A stretch of 64,000 nt of DNA from Arcanobacterium pluranimalium. Its GTDB lineage: Bacteria > Actinomycetota > Actinomycetes > Actinomycetales > Actinomycetaceae. The DNA is taken from positions 1,116,001-1,180,000 of the forward strand of contig NZ_JAFBCS010000001.1 in NCBI RefSeq assembly GCF_016907845.1, read 5' to 3'. Shown one piece after another: positions 50,691 through 59,033 of this stretch; the first letter of the stretch is position 1; the number at the start of each line of letters is the position of its first letter. The notes beneath the pieces are model-generated. The model worked only from the letters and a program-made list of their open reading frames with translations. It was not told the origin of the DNA and ran no database searches. Both the position numbers and the translations under genes were made by a program.

Positions 50691-52217
50691 ATGGATATCG
50701 CTGATACCGAAAATAACGGAAAAAGCGCACTCACCAAAAAATCCAAAGATTTTGACGAGTCAGCAGCTAACAAAGGCCGAACGTTCTTTGGCCAACCGTG
50801 GGGACTTGCAAACCTTTTCGGTGTTGAAATGTGGGAACGATTCAGTTTCTACGGTATGCAAGGAATTCTCCTCTACTACATGTACTATGCGGTTACAGCA
50901 GGTGGCCTCGGTATCGATCGGGGCGCGGCTACATCGGTTATGGGCGCTTACGGCGGCTTGGTGTATATGGCAGCTCTTGTTGCTTCCTTGGTAGCTGATC
51001 GCCTCCTCGGATCAGAACGCACGCTCTTTTATTCGGCCATCTTGGTCATGCTTGGTCATATTTCCTTGGCAGTGGTGCCAGGGGTAACTGGACTGGCAAT
51101 CGGACTTACCTGCATCGCCGTCGGCTCTGGCGGAGTCAAAACAAATGCTCAAGTAGTGCTCGGACAGTTGTATGAACGCACTGATCCGCGCCGCGACGCC
51201 GGTTTTTCAATCTTCTACATGGGCGTCAATATCGGCGCTCTCTTTGGCCCACTTCTCACCGGATGGATGTGGGGAATAAAAGGTTTCCACTGGGGATTTG
51301 GACTCGCTGCGGTTGGTATGGCAGCAGGCATAATACAATACGTGCTCATGCGTAACGCCACGATTGGTGCAGCTGGCCACGATATCCCTAATCCGCTTCC
51401 TCGATCCAAGTATTTGCAATGGATCGGAACTGCTCTCGCCACTGTTGGCGGCGCCGTCGCCCTCATTGCGACGGGTATTATTCCACTCGAATACTTGGCT
51501 GTCGTCGTCTCGGGACTCGCATTGGTAGCTGCGGTTGTGATGTGGCTGCATATGTATCGTTCACCGCTCACGACGACGCACGAAAAGTCGCGTCTGATAG
51601 GTTTCGTTCCGCTGTTTATGTCTGCCGTAGTGTTTTTTGGGATATTCCAGCAGCAATTTACGGTTTTGGCGATTTATTCTGATGTGCGGCTCAATCGGCA
51701 CGTGCTGGGTTTTGAGCTTTCACCGGCGTGGGTTCAGGCTATCAATCCGCTGTTCATTATCGTCTTTGCTGGTGTATTTGCCTCAGTGTGGACGAAGCTG
51801 GGCGAAAGACAGTGGTCAACGCCGATCAAATTTGCGGTAGCCAATATCGTGATTGGGATTTCGTTGTTTTTCTTCATTCCGTTTTCGGGTGGCGAAGAGA
51901 ATTCCACACCGCTGTTTGCGATCGTATGGATTCTATTCATCTTCACACTCGGTGAACTGCTTTTGAGCCCAGTAGGCAATGCACTTGCTACTAAAGTTGC
52001 GCCGCAAGCATTCCCGTCTACGATGATGGCGGTATGGCTGATGGCGATTGCGATGGGAACTTCACTAGCTGGCACTTTGGCTGGATACTACAATCCTGAA
52101 GACCTGCGTGCGGAAAATACGTTCTTTATCGTGCTTGGAAGTGCTTCAATCCTACTCGGATTTGCGCTCCTAGCTGTACATAAGTGGATTGAGAAGAAAT
52201 TCGTCGACGTTCGCTGA
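50691..52217 (+). CDS. POT/PTR-family proton-coupled di-/tripeptide transporter
   Basis: 508 residues, RBS AAGGGG, about 14 membrane helices. Helix 1 carries the ExxERFxxYG motif (EMWERFSFYGMQG), essential for proton coupling. The PTR2 signature appears as GGVKTNAQVVLGQLYERTDPRRDAGFSIFYMGVNIGALFGPLLTGW. It imports short peptides by proton symport. Monocistronic. In a host-associated actinomycete it would feed on peptides released by proteolysis or by cytolysin-lysed cells. Confidence 0.93.
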   Translation: MDIADTENNGKSALTKKSKDFDESAANKGRTFFGQPWGLANLFGVEMWERFSFYGMQGILLYYMYYAVTAGGLGIDRGAATSVMGAYGGLVYMAALVASLVADRLLGSERTLFYSAILVMLGHISLAVVPGVTGLAIGLTCIAVGSGGVKTNAQVVLGQLYERTDPRRDAGFSIFYMGVNIGALFGPLLTGWMWGIKGFHWGFGLAAVGMAAGIIQYVLMRNATIGAAGHDIPNPLPRSKYLQWIGTALATVGGAVALIATGIIPLEYLAVVVSGLALVAAVVMWLHMYRSPLTTTHEKSRLIGFVPLFMSAVVFFGIFQQQFTVLAIYSDVRLNRHVLGFELSPAWVQAINPLFIIVFAGVFASVWTKLGERQWSTPIKFAVANIVIGISLFFFIPFSGGEENSTPLFAIVWILFIFTLGELLLSPVGNALATKVAPQAFPSTMMAVWLMAIAMGTSLAGTLAGYYNPEDLRAENTFFIVLGSASILLGFALLAVHKWIEKKFVDVR

Positions 52218-52327
52218 TCTCACGTTCGTTGAGCCTATCTGTGGGAGATTTAGCTTTCGTGAGTTCTCAGGGGTCACCTATAACGTATAGTTGATATGTT
52301 GCCAGTGACTTACAGAGAGGTTCTCAC

Positions 52328-52888
52328 ATGGGGCTGTTCAGTTTTTTCAAGAAAAATGATGCCGATCGCAAGACAAAACACACGTTTAAGGATAAAGCCG
52401 GTTGGCATTTTGACAGCGCCATGGAAGAATACCTCGATGAAACTGGCAAGAATGAAAACGAGCTCAGTGAATCTGACCTCGACGACGTCTGGGCGCGTGC
52501 TCATGGTCATATGGTGTATCCGTTGATGTGGGCAATTGACGTTCACAAGATTTCCGACGAACTCATTGAATCTGCAAGCGAGGACATCGAAAAGATCAAA
52601 TCCCGCACTCTTTCACCGGATATGTTCTTTAGTGAGCATTGCGATGAGATATTGTGCGATTACGATTTCAACGATGAGACCTCGGAGTTTTTGAGTCAGT
52701 TCTACGCTGAATATGTGGAACGTTTTACGAATAGCATCGAAATGAGCAGCACAGAAACAAGTGATGCAGAAATAAGCACCACGAAAACTCAAGCCTATCG
52801 CCCGTTTTCGTGGGATATCTACGACGAAGCTGCTAAGCCGATTTTAGATGAGATGTACTCGCACTGGATCAATGGCCGCCCGGTGTAG
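52328..52888 (+). CDS. Acidic cytoplasmic protein, unknown
   Basis: 186 residues, RBS AGAGAGG. No membrane helix or signal. The sequence is rich in Asp, Glu and aromatic residues (GWHFDSAMEEYLDETGKNENELSESDLDDVWARAHGHMVYPLMWAID; YRPFSWDIYDEAAKPILDEMYSHW). The form resembles small actinobacterial or immunity-type proteins, but no family is recognised. Monocistronic between the peptide transporter and the sialidase. Confidence 0.7.
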   Translation: MGLFSFFKKNDADRKTKHTFKDKAGWHFDSAMEEYLDETGKNENELSESDLDDVWARAHGHMVYPLMWAIDVHKISDELIESASEDIEKIKSRTLSPDMFFSEHCDEILCDYDFNDETSEFLSQFYAEYVERFTNSIEMSSTETSDAEISTTKTQAYRPFSWDIYDEAAKPILDEMYSHWINGRPV

Positions 52889-52964
52889 AGTATTTCGTCG
52901 GAAATGAATGAATTCAATCATTTTGCTCAAATCATTGGCATGAGCAGGTAATACGTCGAAGGTT

Positions 52965-54047
52965 GTGACTGTGTTTTTTCAAACCGTCGCTCAGCGCGGG
53001 CAGAAGTTTTCTGGTAGCGCGTTTTCTGATCCGATTTATCGGATTCCGGCGCTCACCACCACCGCGTCGGGGCGAATCATTCTTGCCTATGATGTGCGCT
53101 CTGATTGGCGCGATCTTCCGGCGGATTTCGATATCGCTTATCGGTATTCCGACGACGGCGGCCGCACCTGGAGCGAAGCAGCAGCTCTCCGTCGTCACTC
53201 GACAGGGCATGGATTTGGTGACGCCTCGCTTCTTACAGATCCGGGCACGGGTAACGTGCTCTGCTGGTATGTGGGATCAACTGGGGAATCCTATTTCTCA
53301 GCGAAAGCCGGTGGTGCTGGGCTTGAACTGTGGCTCGCAGTTTCTTCAGACGACGGTTTAACCTGGCAGCACCATGATCACAGCGATCTTCGTCCGGCAA
53401 ATGTGGCGGGAATGTTTACTTCTTCAGGCACCGGAGCAGCACTAGGCGACGGCACATTACTACAGACGTTTGTAGCGCGAATTGATGAGCAAAACTACGC
53501 TATTTGCGGTCGCTCAACCGATCAGGGTGCCACATGGGTGCTGGGCGAACCGGTAGGTCCCGATTGTGATGAGAATAAGGTGGTGGAGCTTGACGATGGA
53601 GCAGTTTTGCTTCATGCACGGGCAATGCCGCAGCGGCGTCAGGCTATTTCTCGTGATCACGGGCAGACTTTCACTACGCCTGTACCGGTTCAAGAGCTGC
53701 GCGATCCTGCATGCAACGGGGGTTTGGTGCGGTGCGGCTCGATACTTGTGGCATCTATGTGCGATGACGCTCGCTACCGGCGGCGTCTTTCCCTACACAT
53801 TTCTTCCGACGACGGTGCAACCTGGAGCGCTCCTATTTTGATCGACGACGGCGCCAGCGCATATTCGGCACTGACTCTCGTGGATGCTTCTACGGTAGGA
53901 ATCGCGTGGGAAGCGGACGATTATCAGAGTATCGTCTTTGGTACGGTTGGGATAAATGAACTGGTCGAACACGTCAATGGTGGAGCTGCCCTCAAGGCAC
54001 GGCAGGGGAGAGCTGGCTGGGCAAAACCGCCAGTCGTCAACAGCTAG
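52965..54047 (+). CDS. Exo-alpha-sialidase-like protein (BNR repeats), cytoplasmic type
   Basis: 360 residues from GTG 52965. The sialidase signature Y/F-RIP is present as YRIPALTT (Arg26). At least four Asp boxes follow (SDDGGRTW at 62-69, SDDGLTW, STDQGATW, SSDDGATW), giving the six-bladed propeller of GH33 enzymes. There is no signal peptide, so the enzyme acts on imported sialosides or is released by lysis. It lies near a POT transporter and other nutrient genes, with no nan catabolic genes in the window. Activity on sialic acid is likely but other 2-keto sugars are possible. Confidence 0.85.
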   Translation: MTVFFQTVAQRGQKFSGSAFSDPIYRIPALTTTASGRIILAYDVRSDWRDLPADFDIAYRYSDDGGRTWSEAAALRRHSTGHGFGDASLLTDPGTGNVLCWYVGSTGESYFSAKAGGAGLELWLAVSSDDGLTWQHHDHSDLRPANVAGMFTSSGTGAALGDGTLLQTFVARIDEQNYAICGRSTDQGATWVLGEPVGPDCDENKVVELDDGAVLLHARAMPQRRQAISRDHGQTFTTPVPVQELRDPACNGGLVRCGSILVASMCDDARYRRRLSLHISSDDGATWSAPILIDDGASAYSALTLVDASTVGIAWEADDYQSIVFGTVGINELVEHVNGGAALKARQGRAGWAKPPVVNS

Positions 54048-54321
54048 CTGCTTTATGAAAACTCATTCTGTGGATGGCTTTTTCCTGAAAATTTCTGGTA
54101 GGTAAGAAATTTACTTATCGGCTTACACACAAAAATGCGTATTGGATACTCAGCTGTTGTGTATCGGATGGACTCTTGGTTGGATGGAGTTATGTACTCC
54201 AATAAGACGCAGCCCAATGAGATAACCGTTGATAGCTTTCTGCAAACTCTCGATGTGAAACGGTGTGAGGAGTCTCGGTGGTTGAGTTTCATACGTCGTG
54301 TAGTTAAGGCTTTGGTTGCTT
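54048..54321. other. Intergenic region upstream of copper-oxidase pair
   Basis: About 270 bp. A 64-codon frame (54135-54329) overlaps the next start by eight bases but has no ribosome site or recognisable motif; I do not call it. Confidence 0.4.
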
Positions 54322-55644
54322 ATGTCTAAACCTCGGATGCGCCGTTTGCGCGATTTTGTAGCGATATTTTGGATGCTTTGCGCAGTCGGTGTTGTGCTTG
54401 GTCGGTCGCTTTTTCCGGCTTACGATTGGCTTGCAATTCATGTGATTTTACTCGGTGCCGTGAGCCATTCAGTGCTGGTGTGGTCCGAGTATTTTGCCCA
54501 CACACTGCTCAAATCTCCACCCACCGCTGTAGACAACCGATACCAAGACGTGCGTATTGTGATGTTTGTGCTTGGGGCACTGTGCATTTTTGTTGGTTAT
54601 CCGGCAAAAATATGGCCGAGTGTGGTTGTTGGTGCCTCATTTGTAGCAGTTGCAGCGATCTGGCATATCATGCACATCGAAAGAAAAGTCCGGGCGGCTT
54701 TACCAGGGAGATTCTTGATCGTCGTGCGTTACTACGAGGTTTCTGGGCTGATGCTTCCGATAGGAGCGAGTTTTGGTGCGATACTTGCCTGGGGTGTGAA
54801 TGATGAGTGGCGAGGTAGGCTACTCATCGCTCATATGGCCTGTAACGTATTGGGATGGGTAGGTTTGACGGTAATCGGCACTCTCGTCACTTTCTGGCCC
54901 ACCGTTTTAAGAACGCGCATGCACGAGGCTGGTCCAAAATGGGCAAAACAGGCGCTCCTACCGCTATGCGCAGGGATCTTAGTGATCATTTCAGGTGCAC
55001 TCAGTGGCTATCAGCTACTCTCAATGGGCGGATTGGCACTCTACCTAGCTGGCATGATCTGGTGGGGGCGCAGCCTCATATCTCCAATGCTTAGCAAAGG
55101 TATCCGTGAATATGCACCTGCCGCAGTAGGATTTGCTTCGCTGTGGGCACTCATCGCCCTTGCAATGATGGGGTGGGCGCTCGCGATCTCCTCTACCTGG
55201 GCTGACGTGACGCAGTATCTGCCCTTCGTAGGCATACTATTTGCCGCCGGATTTGGTATCCAAATTCTTATCGGAGCATTGAGTTACCTTGTGCCAAGTC
55301 TGATTGGGCGCGGTCCTAAAACTGTGCGAGCAGTGCAGAATAAAATGAATATGGCGGCAAGTTTCCGCTTTGTTACGCCAAATCTGGCCTTGGCATTGTG
55401 GATTTCTCCGATCGGTGAATCGGCGCGCTCAATGCTCATTATCTTGATAGTGCTGGTGTATCTCGCATTTATCCCGATTATGGTTTCGGCAATAGTTACT
55501 GGGGTGAAAGTGCGGCGTGCCGTGGGTGAGAACCAAGAGTTCTTCGTCGATCCTGATCCGGGGCGCAAGCGAAACTTACTTACAATGAGTGGAAGTATGA
55601 GCGGCAGAAATGTACCTGGTCAGAAAACTGAAGTAGGGGAGTAA
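54322..55644 (+). CDS. Polytopic membrane protein of the copper-oxidase operon (NnrS/cytochrome-like)
   Basis: 440 residues with about 11-12 hydrophobic helices and several histidines in or near them (IHVILLGAVSHSVLVW, WHIMHIERK, IAHMACNVLGWVGL). It corresponds to the N-terminal membrane half of large actinobacterial multicopper oxidase proteins in which this domain is fused to a NirK-like oxidase. Here the two halves are separate genes, five bases apart. It may bind haem or pass electrons from quinol to the oxidase. The start at ATG 54322 is preferred over the TTG at 54316. Confidence 0.7.
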   Translation: MSKPRMRRLRDFVAIFWMLCAVGVVLGRSLFPAYDWLAIHVILLGAVSHSVLVWSEYFAHTLLKSPPTAVDNRYQDVRIVMFVLGALCIFVGYPAKIWPSVVVGASFVAVAAIWHIMHIERKVRAALPGRFLIVVRYYEVSGLMLPIGASFGAILAWGVNDEWRGRLLIAHMACNVLGWVGLTVIGTLVTFWPTVLRTRMHEAGPKWAKQALLPLCAGILVIISGALSGYQLLSMGGLALYLAGMIWWGRSLISPMLSKGIREYAPAAVGFASLWALIALAMMGWALAISSTWADVTQYLPFVGILFAAGFGIQILIGALSYLVPSLIGRGPKTVRAVQNKMNMAASFRFVTPNLALALWISPIGESARSMLIILIVLVYLAFIPIMVSAIVTGVKVRRAVGENQEFFVDPDPGRKRNLLTMSGSMSGRNVPGQKTEVGE

Positions 55645-55648
55645 CACG

Positions 55649-57205
55649 GTGGAGCCGATAACTGAATCTCGCGATCAAGAACGCGATGGGCAAAGCCATG
55701 AGCAACGCAATGGTCAAGACAACGAACGACCCAGCGTCCGGCACGGTGGGCACGGCACAGTGAAATCAGTGTGGAACAATGCTGGCGCAATGTGGGCGGT
55801 TATTGCGGTGCTCGGTGCCGTAGTGCTGGGCATGGCCTTTAACAACGCGACTGGAGTTTCGTCGTCGTCATCCAATGGCGATACTGGAATCGCGAGTAAC
55901 TCCGCCGTCGTTTCTACTGGTGAGACCACGAATGTTGAGGTCGAAGCCCGTGCGGATATGACTTTCTATCCCAGCCGCATTGACGTGCCCGCTGGTAACG
56001 AGCTCGTTATTACGTTAGTGAACAAAGATCCAGTATCGGGGCACGACCTAGTGATCGGTGAAGCCGCAACGCCGCGCGTACAGCCTGGGCAGTCGGCACA
56101 ATTACACGCTGGTGTTATGCGTGAATCAACAGTTGGCCACTGCTCGGTTGCAGGGCATGAGCAGATGGGAATGAGGCTCGAGATTCACGTGAGTGGGGCG
56201 GCGTCGGAAAATACTGGAAATCACGGCACGCAACACTCGAGCGAAAACAGCCAAGCAGGGCAGCATATGATGCCAATGAGCATTGCGGACGTGCCCGGAG
56301 CAAAGCTTGGCCACAGCATTGATCCGATCTTGCAGCCGCTCGAACCGGCGGCCGGTCCGGTAACCAGACGAGTAACTCTGCGGGCACAGGAAGTGAGCCT
56401 TGAGGTCTCACCAGGTATTTACCAGCGCAGATGGACCTTTAATGGAGAGTCGGTCGCTCCAACATTGCACGGGCGCGTTGGGGATACTTTTGTGGTCACG
56501 CTTATTAATGAAGGCTCGATGGGGCATTCTATTGATTTCCACGCAGGGGCTGTGGCACCTGATGAGCCTATGCGCACGATCAAACCCGGCGAGTCGCTTG
56601 AATACGTTTTCAAAGCTGATCGTGCTGGTATTTGGATGTATCACTGCTCGACGATGCCGATGTCTGCACATATTGCCGCAGGTATGCATGGTGCAGTGGT
56701 GATCGAGCCGCGGGATTTAGAGCCGGTGGATGCTTCATACGTGCTGGTGCAATCAGAGATTTATCTTGCCAATGCAGCGCACGATGCCGAGACGGCGAAA
56801 GAGCTCGATGCGCGCAAGATTTTTGCTGGTACCCCTGATCGCGTGGTGTTTAATGGGATTTCGGATCAATATCTGCAAAATCCTCTTCGAGTTAAGACTA
56901 ACCAACGAGTGCGGTTCTGGGTACTCAATGCCGGACCAGATCAAGATTTTGCTTTCCACGTGGTGGGAGGCCAATTTGATACCACATGGACTGAGGGTGC
57001 TTATTTGATCCATCACGGTGTGGCCAGTAGCGCGGGCTCGGCGCCGGTTTTGCACGACGTCGGTGCCCAAGTTTTGCCCTTGCAACCGGCTCAGGGTGGC
57101 TTTGTGGAACTCTCCTTTGCACAAGCTGGGCATTATAAGGCGGTTAATCATGTGATGTCGCTGGCAGAACGCGGTGCGCGAGCAATCATCGAAGTGCAGG
57201 ATTAG
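55649..57205 (+). CDS. Membrane-anchored multicopper oxidase / NirK-like nitrite reductase with extra cupredoxin domain
   Basis: 518 residues. One membrane helix (about 48-66) anchors an extracellular enzyme. An extra cupredoxin domain follows (about 90-175; a GHCSVAGHEQMGM copper site). The NirK-type pair of cupredoxin domains comes next: HSIDFHAG supplies His ligands, and WMYHCSTMPMSAHIAAGM holds the type 1 Cys-His-Met set. The C-terminal domain contains FAFHVVGGQF (type 2 His). Actinobacterial relatives act as nitrite reductase or copper oxidase. The GTG start lies five bases after the membrane-protein gene, so the pair works together, probably as a quinol-fed periplasmic-side reductase. 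Confidence 0.85.
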   Translation: MEPITESRDQERDGQSHEQRNGQDNERPSVRHGGHGTVKSVWNNAGAMWAVIAVLGAVVLGMAFNNATGVSSSSSNGDTGIASNSAVVSTGETTNVEVEARADMTFYPSRIDVPAGNELVITLVNKDPVSGHDLVIGEAATPRVQPGQSAQLHAGVMRESTVGHCSVAGHEQMGMRLEIHVSGAASENTGNHGTQHSSENSQAGQHMMPMSIADVPGAKLGHSIDPILQPLEPAAGPVTRRVTLRAQEVSLEVSPGIYQRRWTFNGESVAPTLHGRVGDTFVVTLINEGSMGHSIDFHAGAVAPDEPMRTIKPGESLEYVFKADRAGIWMYHCSTMPMSAHIAAGMHGAVVIEPRDLEPVDASYVLVQSEIYLANAAHDAETAKELDARKIFAGTPDRVVFNGISDQYLQNPLRVKTNQRVRFWVLNAGPDQDFAFHVVGGQFDTTWTEGAYLIHHGVASSAGSAPVLHDVGAQVLPLQPAQGGFVELSFAQAGHYKAVNHVMSLAERGARAIIEVQD

Positions 57206-57614
57206 CATCGTCTGCATGCAAGATTAGCGTCGACTGTGTTTAGCACGAGCACTGCTTAAGTGTAGGATCAGCGTTTTGGTATGCGATCTTAACACTACGC
57301 TTCGTGCTCACGACGCTTCGTGCTCACGCCGCTTAGGCGCTGGCGAGGCTTTGGCGCTGGCGAGGTTCAGCCACGGATTTTGCGCATCTACACGGCAGCC
57401 TCGCTTGTGTTTCCTACCACAGGTTTTGAGTAAGTTGCCTGAAGCAGGCCTGGTTTTCGCTCATAACATGCGTATTTGCGCTGAAGTAGAGCCATGTGGC
57501 TATCTCACAATATGTGAACCCGCTTGTTCGAATCTGGTCTTGTGTTATAAATGATCACGGTTTGCATCACTGCTCATACGCCAGATAATGGATGAGCCTT
57601 GTTAAAGGGATCTT
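57206..57614. other. Intergenic region with short tandem duplications
   Basis: No gene. ACGCTTCGTGCTCACG occurs twice in tandem at 57297-57328, and GGCGCTGGCGAGG twice at 57336-57348 and 57353-57365. The brnQ ribosome site (AAAGGGATC) is at its end. Confidence 0.6.
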
Positions 57615-58952
57615 ATGAAAACGAAATTGAATGCTGGAGAACTCGCACTGGTTTCCAGCACGCTGTTCGGCTTGTTTTTCGGAGCTGGCAATCTCATTTT
57701 CCCAGTTCATTTGGGGCAACTTGCTGGCGCTAATGTGGCTTGGGCGCTGCTCGGCTTCATTGTGAGTGCCGTCGGTTTGCCGATTCTTGGCGTGGTAGTG
57801 ATCGGAGCTACTCATTCGAGTGGCCTGCAAGAGCTTTCTTCGCGTATCGATCCGCGTTATGCAAAGATATTCACTGCGCTGTTGTATTTGACGATTGGTC
57901 CTTTTTTCGCAATTCCGCGCACTGCTACTACGTCTTTTACAATCGGCGTTGAACCCTTAGTGAATGATGCTTCAAATAAGAATCTGGCTTTGTTGCTCTT
58001 TACTGCCGTTTTCTTTGCGGCGGCTCTGTTCTTCTCACTGCGTCCATCAGGGATAATGACGTGGATCGGTAAGATCCTCAATCCGATTTTCCTCGTTTTC
58101 CTCGCGATACTCGTCGTCGCGGCACTATGGAACCCAACGACGTCGGTGGCGAACGTAACCCCGGACGTAACGTATCAATCCGGCGTCTTCTTCAAAGGCC
58201 TGCTCGACGGTTACAACACGATGGACGGAATTGCTTCCTTGGCTTTCGGCATCGTCATTATCAACGTGATTACGTCGGCTGGAATCACTCATGACCGTGC
58301 GATTGCCAAGTCCACCTTGAAAGCTGGAATTTTTGCCGGACTGCTGATGGCGTTTATCTATGTGCTCATTACTATTGTGGGTGTGCAAAGTAGGGGACTT
58401 TTCGAAACTTCGGAAAATGGTGGGATTGCTCTTGCACAAATTTCGAATCACTACCTCGGCAATGCGGGCGCGCTGGTACTGGCGCTGACGATCACTTTTG
58501 CATGTTTCAAGACGGCGATCGGGCTAGTCACCGCTTGTGGCCAGGCTTTTGAACCGCTGCTCAAGGGTAAGATTAGCTATAACACCTTGGTGATTGTTTT
58601 TTCTGTGTTCTCATTCTTGATGGCAAATGTTGGGCTCACTGCGCTTATCGCCTATGCAATTCCCATGTTGATGCTGCTTTATCCATTAGCGATCTCGTTG
58701 ATCCTCTTGGCATTTGTAGACGTTTACGCTTCGGTGCCACGTATGGTGTATGTGAGCGTGACTATTGGTGCAGCGTTCGGTGCATTTTTCGACTTCGTTA
58801 AGACTCTCCCGTGGGGGATTGACGTGAGCTGGGCTGGCCGTTTCTTGCCGATGTTCGATCTTGGTTTGGGCTGGGTTGTTCCAGCTGCTATTGGTGCCGT
58901 GGTCGGTGCAGCATTGTTCGCACTGAGTGGTTCAAAGCGCGTGCATGCGTAA
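57615..58952 (+). CDS. brnQ: Branched-chain amino acid transporter, LIVCS family
   Basis: 445 residues with about 12 helices. The N-terminal LFGLFFGAGNLIFPVHLGQLAG and the segment TIGPFFAIPRTATTSFTIGVEPLV are diagnostic of BrnQ (LIVCS) sodium- or proton-coupled importers of leucine, isoleucine and valine. RBS AAAGGG. Monocistronic, convergent with the alpha-galactosidase operon across a shared hairpin. Confidence 0.95.
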   Translation: MKTKLNAGELALVSSTLFGLFFGAGNLIFPVHLGQLAGANVAWALLGFIVSAVGLPILGVVVIGATHSSGLQELSSRIDPRYAKIFTALLYLTIGPFFAIPRTATTSFTIGVEPLVNDASNKNLALLLFTAVFFAAALFFSLRPSGIMTWIGKILNPIFLVFLAILVVAALWNPTTSVANVTPDVTYQSGVFFKGLLDGYNTMDGIASLAFGIVIINVITSAGITHDRAIAKSTLKAGIFAGLLMAFIYVLITIVGVQSRGLFETSENGGIALAQISNHYLGNAGALVLALTITFACFKTAIGLVTACGQAFEPLLKGKISYNTLVIVFSVFSFLMANVGLTALIAYAIPMLMLLYPLAISLILLAFVDVYASVPRMVYVSVTIGAAFGAFFDFVKTLPWGIDVSWAGRFLPMFDLGLGWVVPAAIGAVVGAALFALSGSKRVHA

Positions 58953-58963
58953 TGTACACATAT

Positions 58964-59010
58964 TGTTCGAGAGAGCTAGCGATTTAAAAGCGAGCTAGCT
59001 CCCTCGAACA
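58964..59010. terminator. Bidirectional hairpin terminator
   Basis: TGTTCGAG(A)GAGCTAGC pairs with GAGCTAGCTC-CCTCGAACA with one mismatch, between convergent brnQ and the alpha-galactosidase gene. Confidence 0.8.
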
Positions 59011-59033
59011 TTTAATCAGCTAATTTAACCAGT

